Assembly (NCBI RefSeq): GCF_017811175.1
Contig: NZ_JACWIJ010000002.1
Location: forward strand, 2,914,001 to 2,978,000
Direction of reading: 5' to 3'
Source of the DNA: Melaminivora jejuensis
Lineage (GTDB): Bacteria; Pseudomonadota; Gammaproteobacteria; Burkholderiales; Burkholderiaceae_C
Length of the DNA: 64,000 bases
Part shown: positions 55,796-64,000 of the stretch, in pieces
Layout: each line of letters opens with the position of its first letter
Numbering within the stretch: position 1 is the stretch's first letter
Position numbers and translations under genes: made by a program
The notes under the pieces: generated by a model
Told to the model about the DNA's origin: nothing
What the model saw: only the letters and a program-made list of their open reading frames with translations
Database searches by the model: none

Positions 55796-55868
55796 CGCCT
55801 GGAGCTTCAGGCCAGCGTGACCTTGGGCCTGTCTAAGTTTCAATCCGCACGGCTGGCCGCGTCGCGCC
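55770..55868 (-). ncRNA. CreR-like crRNA analogue predicted to repress the cas operon
   Basis: On the minus strand a 32-nt degenerate type I-C repeat (55868-55837) folds as CGCGG-CCAG-CCGTG and ends CGGATTGAAAC, the 11-nt handle that Cas5c leaves on I-C crRNAs. A -10 box TACAAT (55874-55869), with CTGAAA 16 bp further upstream, would start transcription near 55862. The guide that follows begins TTAGACAGGCCCAAGG and runs into an intrinsic terminator. Its first 16 nt match the cas5c promoter at 55924-55909 in 14 positions. The mismatches are at guide positions 6 and 15; position 6 is not read by type I effectors. The genomic TTC PAM is directly adjacent. There is no second repeat, so it is a solo mini-CRISPR. 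Precedent: CreR/CreA-type guides in other CRISPR systems. Confidence 0.68.
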
Positions 55869-55905
55869 ATTGTAAGAGGCAAGAGCATTTTTTCAGGGTA
55901 AGTCA

Positions 55906-55937
55906 CTACATTGGGCCTTTCTAAGAAATAGAATAAT
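55906..55937 (+). promoter_or_regulatory. Candidate cas5-cas8-cas7 promoter overlapped by the CreR target
   Basis: AT-rich stretch 30 bp before cas5c. The -10 candidates are TAGAAT (55929-55934, with CTACAT 17 bp upstream) and AATAAT (55932-55937). The CreR protospacer (55924-55909) and its PAM (minus strand TTC, 55927-55925) lie in the -35/spacer region. A bound Cascade would cover the promoter. Confidence 0.5.
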
Positions 55938-55966
55938 CGCTACAGGTTTTGCGTTGGGAGGTTGTC

Positions 55967-56632
55967 TTGAAGACCTACTGTCTGGAACTGTCCGGCCCCT
56001 GGGCCTGCTTTACGCGGCCTGAGATGAAAGTAGAGCGCGTGAGTTATGACGTGATGACGCCTTCGGCCGCGCGCGCCTGCTTCGAGGCTGTTTTATGGAA
56101 GCCGGCGATTCGCTGGCATGTGTACCGGATCGAAGTGTTGCGGCCCATCCGCTGGATCAATCTGCGGCGCAACGAGGTGGCCAGCGTTGTCTCCACGCGC
56201 AACGTCGAGTCTGCCATGAGGGCGGGCAAGGGCTCCTTGGGGCTTACCGTCGAAGACGATCGCCAGCAGCGTGCCGGCCTGCTTCTGCGCGATGTAGCCT
56301 ACCGCGTCCATGCTGGGCTGGAGTTCCTGCAGGAACGCGACGCGGGCGCCCATGCCGTCAAGTACCACGAGATGTTCGAGCGGCGTGCGCGCAAGGGACA
56401 GTGCGTCAACCAGCCCTACCTGGGTTGCCGTGAGTTCGCCGCAGCTTTTCGCCTGGTGGACGATCCGCAGGCTGAAGCAGCCCCCATCCCGGATACGCGC
56501 GACCTGGGCTACTTGCTGCACGATCTGGATTTCTCCAACCCCGACAGCCCGCAGCCGCGCTTTTTCCGCGCCCAGCTCAACGCTGGTGTCGTCGAGGTGC
56601 CCCACTGGGGCAGCCAGGAGGTGCGCGCATGA
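55967..56632 (+). CDS. cas5c: Type I-C Cascade subunit and pre-crRNA endonuclease Cas5c
   Basis: A 221-residue Cas5d/Cas5c beginning with TTG (55967), five bases after GGGAGG. Family start KTYCLELSGPWACFTRPEMKVERVSYDVMTPSAARACFEAVLWKPAIRWHV is intact. In type I-C it replaces Cas6, cutting pre-crRNA at the repeat hairpin, and stays bound to the 5' handle. Its gene overlaps cas8c as ATGA. It lies behind the promoter apparently targeted by the CreR-like RNA. Confidence 0.95.
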   Translation: MKTYCLELSGPWACFTRPEMKVERVSYDVMTPSAARACFEAVLWKPAIRWHVYRIEVLRPIRWINLRRNEVASVVSTRNVESAMRAGKGSLGLTVEDDRQQRAGLLLRDVAYRVHAGLEFLQERDAGAHAVKYHEMFERRARKGQCVNQPYLGCREFAAAFRLVDDPQAEAAPIPDTRDLGYLLHDLDFSNPDSPQPRFFRAQLNAGVVEVPHWGSQEVRA

Positions 56633-58398
56633 TTCTCCAGGCCCTGGACGCCTATTACCGGCGCAAGCAGGCAGACCCTGACCCAGCCCAGCGGCTTCCA
56701 GCCGAAGGGCTGGAGGACAAGGAGATTCCCTTCATCCTGGAAATCGATGCCCAGGGGCGCTTGGGGAACGTGGTTGACACCTGCAGTGTCGAGGGCAAAA
56801 AGCGGATCGGCCAGCGTTTCCTGGTGCCGCAGGGCGTCAAGAAGACTTCAGGCGTCGCTGCCAATCTGCTATGGGACAGTGCCGAATACGTGCTGGGCAC
56901 CCCTGACCCCAGGAAGCTTGAGGACAGCCGTCAGAAAGGCAAGGAGGGTGAATATCGGGCGCGCCTGCTGGAGATGCGCGCGGCCTTCCGAGCTCGAATC
57001 GCCGAACTGCCTGAGGGCGTTCAGGATGACGCCGGGGTGCGCGCGGTGTTGGCGTTTCTCGATGGCCTGGACTTGGAGGCATTGCAACATCTACCCGCGC
57101 TGGCGGATATCCAGGCGGCCAACCCTGTGTTGAGTTTTCGCCTGGAGGGCGAGTTGGCGCTGGTCTGCCAGCGTGAAGCCGTCGCCCATGCCGTCCTCGC
57201 GCAAAGCGAAGGGCCACCGGATGGCGTCTGCCTGGTGCGGGGCGAAACTGCGGCCATTGAGCGTTTGCACCCGGCCATCAAGGGGGTCTGGGGGGCGCAG
57301 ACCTCCGGGGCCAACATCGTCTCGTTCAATCTCGACGCCTTCAACTCTTACGGCAAGTCGCAGGGCGCCAATGCGCCGCTGGGCAAGGCGGCCACCTTTG
57401 CCTACACCACGGCGCTCAACCACCTGTTGGCGCGCGACTCGCGCCAGCGCATCCAGGTGGGCGATGCTTCGACGGTTTTCTGGGCCGAAGCGCCGCACGA
57501 CCTGGAAACCGCCCTGCCCGACCTGTTCGGCGAGCCAGCCAGGGACGATCCAGACCGCAATGTCCAGGCCGTCGAGGCGCTGTACCGCACAGTCCACACC
57601 GGCCAGTTCGCCCAGGGCGGGCCTGACACGCGCTTTCACGTGCTGGGCCTGGCACCGAACGCAGCGCGCATCAGCATCCGTTTCTGGGAGACAGCCACCG
57701 CTGCGGAGCTGGCGCTCCGCATCCGGCAGCATTTTGACGACCTGCAAGTCGTACACGCCGAGCACGAAGCGCGGTATTTGTCTCTGTTTCGCACACTGAC
57801 GGCCGTGGCGCTGCAAGGCAAGGTGGAGAACATCCCGTCGCGGCTGGGCGGCGACGTCCTGCGCTCCATCCTGGAGGGCTTGCCTTATCCAGTCCAGTGG
57901 CTGAACCTGGCCGTCCTGCGCTGCCGTGCCGAGCAAAAGGTGACTTACGCGCGCGCGGCCGCCATCAAGGCCTGCCTCAATCGTTTCATCCGTTCTCGCA
58001 AAAGCCTCGACAAGGAGTTGCTGCCCATGCTCGACCCGTCCAACGCCCATCCGGCCTACCGGCTCGGTCGGCTGTTTGCCACCCTGGAAAAAATTCAGGA
58101 AGAAGCTAGCCCAGGGCTCAACGCCACCATCCGCGACCGCTTTTACGGCGCCGCTTCGAGCACGCCGGTCGCTGTGTTCACCACGCTGCTGCGGCTGAAG
58201 AACCATCACCTGGGCAAGCTGAACCCCGGCCGCGCGGCGCAGATGGAAAAACTGATAGGCGACATCCTCGGCGAAGTGGCTGAATTTCCTGCGCGCCTGA
58301 GGCTGCCTGATCAAGGACTTTTCGCGCTGGGCTACTACCACCAGCGCCAGGCCTTCTTCACCAAGACCGAAACCAGGAACCAGGAGGATTCCCAATGA
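56629..58398 (+). CDS. cas8c: Type I-C Cascade large subunit Cas8c (Csd1)
   Basis: A 589-residue Csd1/Cas8c starting [14 protein letters not shown] with [43 protein letters not shown] and [13 protein letters not shown] at the C-terminus. It recognises the PAM (TTC in I-C) and holds the complex on target. In I-C loci an internal start can also give a Cas11-like product; I did not identify one. Overlaps cas5c and cas7c by 4 bp each. Confidence 0.95.
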   Translation: MILQALDAYYRRKQADPDPAQRLPAEGLEDKEIPFILEIDAQGRLGNVVDTCSVEGKKRIGQRFLVPQGVKKTSGVAANLLWDSAEYVLGTPDPRKLEDSRQKGKEGEYRARLLEMRAAFRARIAELPEGVQDDAGVRAVLAFLDGLDLEALQHLPALADIQAANPVLSFRLEGELALVCQREAVAHAVLAQSEGPPDGVCLVRGETAAIERLHPAIKGVWGAQTSGANIVSFNLDAFNSYGKSQGANAPLGKAATFAYTTALNHLLARDSRQRIQVGDASTVFWAEAPHDLETALPDLFGEPARDDPDRNVQAVEALYRTVHTGQFAQGGPDTRFHVLGLAPNAARISIRFWETATAAELALRIRQHFDDLQVVHAEHEARYLSLFRTLTAVALQGKVENIPSRLGGDVLRSILEGLPYPVQWLNLAVLRCRAEQKVTYARAAAIKACLNRFIRSRKSLDKELLPMLDPSNAHPAYRLGRLFATLEKIQEEASPGLNATIRDRFYGAASSTPVAVFTTLLRLKNHHLGKLNPGRAAQMEKLIGDILGEVAEFPARLRLPDQGLFALGYYHQRQAFFTKTETRNQEDSQ

Positions 58399-59381
58399 GT
58401 CTCGCCCGACGCTACGACTTCGTCCTTGTCTTCGATGTGAAGGACGGCAACCCCAACGGCGACCCGGATGCGGGCAATATGCCGCGCCTGGATGCCGAGA
58501 CCGGGCACGGTCTGGTCACCGACGTGGCGCTCAAGCGCAAGGTACGCAATTTCGTCGCCCTGGTGAAAGACCAGGAGCCGCGCGAACCTGCCGCCGGGGA
58601 AAAGCGCTTCGAGATCTATGTGCGTGAAAAGGCCATCCTGAACCAGCAGCATGAGCGTGCCTATTCGGCGCTGAATATGGCCGTAGCGCCCGAGGAGCAA
58701 GCGCCAGCAGCTACAGAAAGCGAAGCGCCCGACACCAAGAAGAAAAAGCCTGCCAAGGACAAGCGCAAGGGCAGCGCCGACGAAGTGTTCCAGGCGCGCC
58801 AGTGGATGTGCCAGAACTTCTTCGACGTGCGTACTTTCGGCGCCGTGATGTCCACGGGCGTCAATTGCGGCCAAGTGCGCGGCCCGGTGCAGTTGACTTT
58901 CGCGCGTTCGGTCGAGCCCATCGTGGCGCTGGAGCACTCCATCACCCGCATGGCTGTGGCCACCGAAGCCGAAGCGGAAAAGCAGCAAGGCGACAACCGC
59001 ACCATGGGCCGCAAGCACACCGTGCCCTATGGCCTGTATGTGGCGCATGGCTTCGTCTCCTCCTTCCTCGCCAGGCAGACCGGCTTTGGCCCGGACGATC
59101 TGGAACTGCTGTGGCAGGCACTCGGCCAGATGTTCGAGCACGACCGCTCGGCCGCGCGCGGCGAGATGGCGACGCGCGGGCTGTACGTCTTCGAGCACGA
59201 GAGCGAACTGGGCAACGCGCCGGCACATGCGCTGTTCGACCGCCTGAAGGTCGCACCGCGCGAGGCGGGTCAGGTGGCACGCGGCTTTGATGCCTACGAG
59301 GTGGCGTTCGATGGGGAGAGTCTGGCGCCTGGCGAGCGAGTGCAGGCGGCGCCTGGCGTCACATTGCGTCGGCTTTGCTGA
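58395..59381 (+). CDS. cas7c: Type I-C Cascade backbone subunit Cas7c (Csd2)
   Basis: A 328-residue RAMP protein with the family start [27 protein letters not shown] and [26 protein letters not shown]. Multiple copies coat the crRNA spacer. Residues 95-125 are a Lys/Ala/Glu-rich insertion ([17 protein letters not shown]) longer than in many homologues. Overlaps cas8c (ATGA); an unrelated gene follows after 14 bp in the place where cas4 is expected. Confidence 0.95.
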   Translation: MSLARRYDFVLVFDVKDGNPNGDPDAGNMPRLDAETGHGLVTDVALKRKVRNFVALVKDQEPREPAAGEKRFEIYVREKAILNQQHERAYSALNMAVAPEEQAPAATESEAPDTKKKKPAKDKRKGSADEVFQARQWMCQNFFDVRTFGAVMSTGVNCGQVRGPVQLTFARSVEPIVALEHSITRMAVATEAEAEKQQGDNRTMGRKHTVPYGLYVAHGFVSSFLARQTGFGPDDLELLWQALGQMFEHDRSAARGEMATRGLYVFEHESELGNAPAHALFDRLKVAPREAGQVARGFDAYEVAFDGESLAPGERVQAAPGVTLRRLC

Positions 59382-59395
59382 CGGGAGGGCCGGCC

Positions 59396-60268
59396 ATGAA
59401 AGTGCTGCCCACTGATTTCGAAGGCCAGTCCATCCGCCGCATCTATGACGAGGCCACCGAGACCTGGTGGTTCTCCGTGATTGACATCGTGCAGGTGCTG
59501 ACCGGTACGACCAATGCGCGCAGGTATTGGTCAGACCTCAAGCGCAAACTGGCGCGCGAGGCCGGGTCGGAGCAACCGTACGCGGAAATCGTACAGTTGA
59601 AACTCACGGCGCCGGACGGCAGGAAACGCGAGACCGACTGCGCCAAGGCGGCAACGCTGCTGCGCATCGTCCAGTCCATCCCCAGCCCCAAAGCCGAGCC
59701 CATCAAGCTCTGGCTTGCCAAGGTCGGCTACGAGCGCATGCAGGAGATCACCGACCCGGCCCTGTCGCTGGAGCGCGCCCGCCAGACCTGGCAGCAGCAG
59801 GGCCGCAGCGACAAGTGGATCCAGCAGCGCATGACCGGGCAGGAGACGCGCAACAAGCTCACCGACTACTGGAGCGAACACGGCATCCAGCAGGGGCGCG
59901 AGTTCGCCATCCTCACCAACCTGATCCACCAGGAATGGTCGGGCCTGTCCGTGGCCGAGCACAAACAGACCAAGGGCCTGACCAGCCATAACCTGCGCGA
60001 CCACATGAGCGAGGCCGAGCTCATCTTCACCGCGCTGGCCGAGCTGTCCACCCGCCAGATCGCCGAGCGCCAGCAGGCCACCGGCATGGCCGAGAACAAG
60101 ACCGCCGCGCAGGCCGGCGGGCGCATTGCCGGCCAGGCGCGCCAGCAACTGGAGAGCCAGACCGGCCAGCCGGTGGTGTCTGCATCGAACTACCTGCCGC
60201 CTGATGTCCAGCCCCCGGCCCGCCTGCCGCGCAAGCCCGCGCCCAAAGGCGGCAAGCGCCAGGGCTGA
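59396..60268 (+). CDS. DinD/BRO-like (KilA-type antirepressor) protein inserted in the cas operon
   Basis: A 290-residue protein with an N-terminal BRO/Bro-N-like domain (GQSIRRIYDEATETWWFSVIDIVQVLTGTTNARRYWSDLKRKL) and a C-terminal half as in DNA-damage-inducible protein D (ITDPALSLERARQTWQQQGRSDKWIQQRMTGQETRNKLTDYW, HNLRDHMSEAELIFTALAELSTRQIA). It is not a known Cas protein. It sits in phase between cas7c and cas4, with a good GGAGG site, 14 bp after cas7c and 3 bp before cas4, so it is co-expressed with the adaptation genes. Confidence 0.85.
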   Translation: MKVLPTDFEGQSIRRIYDEATETWWFSVIDIVQVLTGTTNARRYWSDLKRKLAREAGSEQPYAEIVQLKLTAPDGRKRETDCAKAATLLRIVQSIPSPKAEPIKLWLAKVGYERMQEITDPALSLERARQTWQQQGRSDKWIQQRMTGQETRNKLTDYWSEHGIQQGREFAILTNLIHQEWSGLSVAEHKQTKGLTSHNLRDHMSEAELIFTALAELSTRQIAERQQATGMAENKTAAQAGGRIAGQARQQLESQTGQPVVSASNYLPPDVQPPARLPRKPAPKGGKRQG

Positions 60269-60271
60269 GCC

Positions 60272-60913
60272 ATGGCCGAGACGCCCGACCCCATTCCCCT
60301 GTCGGCGCTGCAACACTGGTGCTACTGCCCGCGCCAGTGCGGCCTGATCCATCTGGAGCAGGCCTTCGACGACAACCTGCACACCCTGCGTGGCCAAGCC
60401 ATGCACGCGCGCACCGACCAGCCCGGCGTCGAGACGGCCCGTGGCGTGCGTGTGGAGCGCGCGCTGCCGCTGTGGCATGACGTGCTGGGGTTGGTGGGCA
60501 AGTCCGACGTGGTCGAATTTTTGCCCGGTGGCGCGCCCTACCCGGTCGAATACAAGCACGGCAGCCGCCACAAGGCGGCCGACATCGCCGCCTGCGACGA
60601 CCTGCAGCTGGCTGCGCAGGCGCTGTGCCTGGAACACATGACCGGCCAGCCCGTACCCGAGGGTGCGCTGTACTACGCCAGCTCGCGCCGGCGCCGGGTG
60701 GTGGTCATCCATGCCGAATTGCGCGCCCAGGTCGTCGATACCGCGCAGGCCATCCGCCAGATGCTGGCCAGTGGCGAGTTGCCACCGCCGCTGGCAGGCG
60801 AGCAGGCGACGCGGCGCTGCAAGGGCTGCTCGCTCATCGACCGCTGCCAGCCGCTGGCCACGCACGCCGGCCTGGATGCTGCCCGCCAGACGCTGTTCGA
60901 CCCCGACGCATAA
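60272..60913 (+). CDS. cas4: CRISPR-associated exonuclease Cas4
   Basis: A 213-residue RecB-like nuclease with iron-sulfur cysteines (WCYCPRQCGLIH at residues 16-27 and CKGCSLIDRC near 190) and the nuclease core VEFLPGGAPYPVEYKHG then AALDDLQLAAQ-like CDDLQLAAQAL. With Cas1-Cas2 it trims prespacers and enforces the PAM. It starts 3 bp after the DinD-like gene. Confidence 0.93.
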   Translation: MAETPDPIPLSALQHWCYCPRQCGLIHLEQAFDDNLHTLRGQAMHARTDQPGVETARGVRVERALPLWHDVLGLVGKSDVVEFLPGGAPYPVEYKHGSRHKAADIAACDDLQLAAQALCLEHMTGQPVPEGALYYASSRRRRVVVIHAELRAQVVDTAQAIRQMLASGELPPPLAGEQATRRCKGCSLIDRCQPLATHAGLDAARQTLFDPDA

Positions 60914-60941
60914 CGCCGCCGCCCCGGCGCAGGAGACCGGC

Positions 60942-61970
60942 ATGCAACTGCTCAACACTCTGTACGTCACCCTGGAGGGCGCCTGGCTGCGGCTGGACAA
61001 CGACACGCTGCGCGTGGAGGTCGAGCGCGAGACGCGGCTGCGCGTGCCGCTGCACCACCTGAGCGCAGTGGTCTGCTTTGGTCACGTCGGCCTGTCCGCG
61101 CCGCTGATGCACCGGCTGGCCGACGAGGGCATTGCCCTGGTGCTGCTGGACGACAACGGCCGCTACAAGGCGCGCCTGGAGGGCGCGATGAGCGGCAACG
61201 TGCTGCTGCGCCAGGCGCAGTTCCAGCGATTGGCGGACGCGGCCTTCACGCTGGACACGGCGCGCGCCTGCGTGGCCGGTAAGGTCAAGAACTGCCGACA
61301 GGTTTTACAGCGCGGCGCGCGCGAGGCCAAGACGGAAGCCGAGGCCGCCGCGCTGGCCCGTTTGGCCGACGACCTGGCGGCCAGTCTGCGCGCCCTGCCC
61401 GCTGCCGGCAGCCTGGACGGCCTGCGCGGCGTGGAGGGCGAAGCCGCGCGGCAGTATTTCAGCGGCCTGAATCTGCTGGTGCGTCCCGACCAGCGCGCCA
61501 CCTTCGCCATGGACGGTCGCACCCGTCGCCCGCCGCGTGACCGCTTCAACGCTCTGCTGTCTTTTTTGTACGCCATGTGGATGAACGATTGCCGCAGTGC
61601 GCTGGAGGCGGCTGGGCTGGATCCGCAGGCGGGCTTTTTGCACGCACTGCGCCCGGGCCGGGCTGCCCTGGCCCTGGACTTGATGGAGGAATTTCGCCCC
61701 TGGGCCGATCGCCTGGCGCTCACCCTCATCAACCGCGGCCAGTTGAACGACCATGATTTCGCGATGCGCGAGGGCGGCGCCGTAGCGCTTGCGCCAGACG
61801 CGCGCAAGGCCGTGGTCGTCGCCTTCCAGGAGCGCAAGAAGGACGAGATCAGCCATCCGCTGCTGGCGCAGACGCTGCCCTTGGGGCTGGTGCCATTGGT
61901 GCAGGCCCGGCTGATGGCGCGCGCCGTGCGCGACAGCGCCGCGCCGTACATCCCATTTGTGCCCAAATAG
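60942..61970 (+). CDS. cas1: CRISPR-associated endonuclease/integrase Cas1
   Basis: A 342-residue type I-C Cas1. Catalytic metal ligands are in GVEGEAARQYF (Glu), FLHALRPGRAALALDLMEEFRP (His and Asp/Glu). The start MQLLNTLYVTLEGAWLRLDNDTLRVE is typical for I-C. It integrates spacers with Cas2. ATG at 60942 with AGGAGACCGGC upstream. Confidence 0.96.
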   Translation: MQLLNTLYVTLEGAWLRLDNDTLRVEVERETRLRVPLHHLSAVVCFGHVGLSAPLMHRLADEGIALVLLDDNGRYKARLEGAMSGNVLLRQAQFQRLADAAFTLDTARACVAGKVKNCRQVLQRGAREAKTEAEAAALARLADDLAASLRALPAAGSLDGLRGVEGEAARQYFSGLNLLVRPDQRATFAMDGRTRRPPRDRFNALLSFLYAMWMNDCRSALEAAGLDPQAGFLHALRPGRAALALDLMEEFRPWADRLALTLINRGQLNDHDFAMREGGAVALAPDARKAVVVAFQERKKDEISHPLLAQTLPLGLVPLVQARLMARAVRDSAAPYIPFVPK

Positions 61971-61979
61971 GAGGCAGCC

Positions 61980-62270
61980 GTGCTGGTGCTGGTTTGCTAC
62001 GACGTCAATACCGAAACCAAGGCCGGTCGCCGCCGCCTGCGCCGCGTCGCCAAAGTGTGCGAGAGCACGGGACAGCGGGTGCAGAAGTCGGTGTTCGAGT
62101 GTCAGGTGGATGTGGCGCGGTTCGAAGAACTGGAGCGCCGGCTGCTGGCGGAAATCGATCCTGCGCAGGACTGCCTGCGGATGTATCGCATTCCTGGTAC
62201 TCGAGGGTTTGAGGTACTGGAGCATGGCACATTCAAGGCAACCGATTTCGATGGGCCGCTTGTGCTTTGA
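61980..62270 (+). CDS. cas2: CRISPR-associated endoribonuclease/adaptation protein Cas2
   Basis: A 96-residue Cas2 with the ferredoxin-like start [41 protein letters not shown] and the usual length. GTG start, with GGAGGCAGCC directly upstream. It is the last cas gene; the leader and array follow. Confidence 0.95.
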   Translation: MLVLVCYDVNTETKAGRRRLRRVAKVCESTGQRVQKSVFECQVDVARFEELERRLLAEIDPAQDCLRMYRIPGTRGFEVLEHGTFKATDFDGPLVL

Positions 62271-62488
62271 ACAACTGCAAGACCTTGCTGAACTGCGTGC
62301 TATGGTGGCTGCCGCGAACCCCAAGCGGTGGCCGCCATCGTGGCAGGTTCGCGCTCTCCCCAAGTCTTTGATAACAATGGTTTTTCTTGTTTTTCGACAT
62401 CCGCCTCGGTCATGTTCCGCAGTATCTGCAGGAGCTTCGCGCGTGGAGGAAGAAAAAGCCTTGAAAAACAAGGAGTTGCCGAGGAAGG
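62271..62488 (+). promoter_or_regulatory. CRISPR leader
   Basis: A 218-bp non-coding stretch between cas2 and the first repeat. It has an AT-rich core TTTGATAACAATGG then TTTTTCTTGTTTTTCG (about 62368-62400) expected to hold the pre-crRNA promoter. The last bases before repeat 1 are AGTTGCCGAGGAAGG. Confidence 0.7.
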
Positions 62489-64000
62489 GTTCGCTCGTCA
62501 GAAATGACGGGCGTGGATTGAAACAGGTGCGCGTCCATCGCCTGGCGCATCAGCCGCTGTTCGCTCGTCAGAAATGACGGGCGTGGATTGAAACAACGCC
62601 TACGTGCGCAGCCGGCGCGCCACCGCGCGTTCGCTCGTCAGAAATGACGGGCGTGGATTGAAACGCGCTCGCGCTCCTGCCGCTCTTCGGCGCGCTTGGG
62701 TTCGCTCGTCAGAAATGACGGGCGTGGATTGAAACAGACGCAAGCAAAAAGATCAAACAAGCCCTGGACAGTTCGCTCGTCAGAAATGACGGGCGTGGAT
62801 TGAAACACGCCAGTGCGCCAGCGAATGCGGATCGAGGTCTTGTTCGCTCGTCAGAAATGACGGGCGTGGATTGAAACGGCTCAGGGATGGCCGATGTGTC
62901 GCGCTTGGCAAGTTCGCTCGTCAGAAATGACGGGCGTGGATTGAAACTATGCCGGGATGATCTGGGGCGAGGTGGCGCAGTGTTCGCTCGTCAGAAATGA
63001 CGGGCGTGGATTGAAACCGAATTTCACCGTACCAACCGGGAGCCGACTGTCGTTCGCTCGTCAGAAATGACGGGCGTGGATTGAAACAGCGGCTCCAGCT
63101 TGGTCTTGGTGTAAGTCCACTGGTTCGCTCGTCAGAAATGACGGGCGTGGATTGAAACAGGCCCTTGATGCACACGGCCAGGACAGCCGGCGGTTCGCTC
63201 GTCAGAAATGACGGGCGTGGATTGAAACCATGTGCTCGATGTGCGTCTGTAGGGCGTCGGCGTGTTCGCTCGTCAGAAATGACGGGCGTGGATTGAAACA
63301 CTGGTCGGCTTGTCGGACTTGATCGACTCTGCGCGTTCGCTCGTCAGAAATGACGGGCGTGGATTGAAACATGGCGAACGGCGTGAACTTCATGTCCGCA
63401 CCGGTTCGCTCGTCAGAAATGACGGGCGTGGATTGAAACATGTCCGCACCGATGATGGCGACCTTCCCGGACGTTCGCTCGTCAGAAATGACGGGCGTGG
63501 ATTGAAACAGTCGGTCTTGCAAAAAGGGCCGCCCGAAGGCAGGTTCGCTCGTCAGAAATGACGGGCGTGGATTGAAACGTCTGGAACATGCTCACCACCT
63601 GAGCAGCGGTCGTTCGCTCGTCAGAAATGACGGGCGTGGATTGAAACATGACCTTGTCCATGCTCATCGTCATGGCTGATGCGGTTCGCTCGTCAGAAAT
63701 GACGGGCGTGGATTGAAACCAATCCTTGAATGGGATGGATGGCGCCGAAGCGCAGTTCGCTCGTCAGAAATGACGGGCGTGGATTGAAACCTCGATGGCA
63801 AGGGCGGCTGTTTCGATCTCGCCAGTTCGCTCGTCAGAAATGACGGGCGTGGATTGAAACATGCCCCACTGCATCGACTGCAGGCACACCGCGAGTTCGC
63901 TCGTCAGAAATGACGGGCGTGGATTGAAACGCGAATCTCGAAGCCGAACTGGCGCAGCAGTTGGCGTTCGCTCGTCAGAAATGACGGGCGTGGATTGAAA
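62489..64000 (+). CRISPR. Type I-C CRISPR array, 22 repeats in window, continuing beyond it
   Basis: Repeats are 36 nt: GTTCGCTCGTCAGAAATG then ACGGGCGTGGATTGAAAC. I saw no variation among the 22; the last lacks one base at the window edge. Twenty-one spacers of 33-36 nt lie between. The repeat folds as an 8-bp stem (CGCTCGTC-AGAAAT-GACGGGCG, one U.G pair), leaving an 11-nt handle TGGATTGAAAC. The leader is at the cas2 side, so spacer 1 at 62525 is newest. Spacers 13 and 14 overlap in source sequence and reveal a TTC PAM. The uniform repeats suggest an active array. Confidence 0.98.

Noticed and set aside
55930..55967. A CreT-type toxin RNA or mini-gene next to the CreR-like RNA
   Set aside because: The target lies 40 bp before cas5c and leaves no room for a separate toxin. 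Autorepression of cas genes is the simpler reading.
62921..63673. Open frames across the CRISPR array (FQSTPVISDERT repeats)
   Set aside because: Translations of the repeat itself in the antisense direction; not genes.

Overview
The window is GC-rich, densely packed DNA of a betaproteobacterium, most likely family Comamonadaceae (Acidovorax, Alicycliphilus or Diaphorobacter type). The basis is the gene content: a betaproteobacterial sox cluster, liv transporter plus acyl-CoA ligase, rdgC and pagL. It also carries a dispersed intergenic repeat of about 50 bp (TAGCTGTCAGCGCTTG...AAGGGTTTGAGGC) that I associate with that family. No rRNA or tRNA gene was found.

Layout. 1-0.7 kb: divergent copper genes copA (partial) and copZ, each with a MerR-type 19-bp-spacer promoter. 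The matching CueR gene is at 13.9 kb. 0.8-13.8 kb: a complete sulfur-oxidation cluster (soxB, X, A, Z, Y, D, C, a small cytochrome, a thioredoxin, SoxH-like, SoxT-like, cytochrome c4, the flavocytochrome pair soxF/soxE, and the ArsR-type soxR). 14.4-20.4 kb: a 2OG-Fe(II) oxygenase, two GSTs and an AAA-ATPase/PD-(D/E)XK protein. 20.5-32.4 kb: branched-chain-type ABC transporter and acyl-CoA genes with two TetR regulators. 32.4-39.5 kb: two origin-like DnaA-box modules with identical spacing flank a block with an SpmAB-like protein, rdgC, a Spy-like protein and pagL. An SLC13-type permease follows. 39.5-51.5 kb: a large GGDEF/EAL protein, aroG, an NlpC/P60 protein, a PPOX-fold protein, dinG, an ACT-like gene with an attenuator-like leader, osmC, acylphosphatase and paiB. 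51.6-53.4 kb: a stand-alone tnpB and a YkgJ-type gene. 53.5-64 kb: a type I-C CRISPR-Cas locus (cas3, cas5c, cas8c, cas7c, a DinD/BRO-like intruder, cas4, cas1, cas2) and an array of at least 22 repeats that runs off the window.

The most interesting find is in the cas3-cas5c gap. A solitary degenerate I-C repeat on the minus strand, with its own -10 box and terminator, is followed by a guide starting TTAGACAGGCCCAAGG. A site in the cas5c promoter, TTAGAAAGGCCCAATG, matches 14 of 16 positions and sits directly next to a TTC PAM. This looks like a CreR-type crRNA-like autorepressor of the cas operon. Two overlapping spacers in the array independently show TTC as the PAM.

Other structure: five copies of an exactly 161-bp MITE with 16-bp terminal inverted repeats and TNA target duplications, four of them inserted exactly at stop codons; and two origin-like modules with the same box spacing (40, 30, 119 and 24 bp). 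Eight genes (soxA, the 2OG oxygenase, yghU, a tetR, the SLC13 permease, the NlpC/P60 gene, ykgJ, cas3) each need one extra G or C at a homopolymer to be intact. That pattern points to systematic homopolymer undercalling, so these genes are listed as CDS with the frameshift noted.
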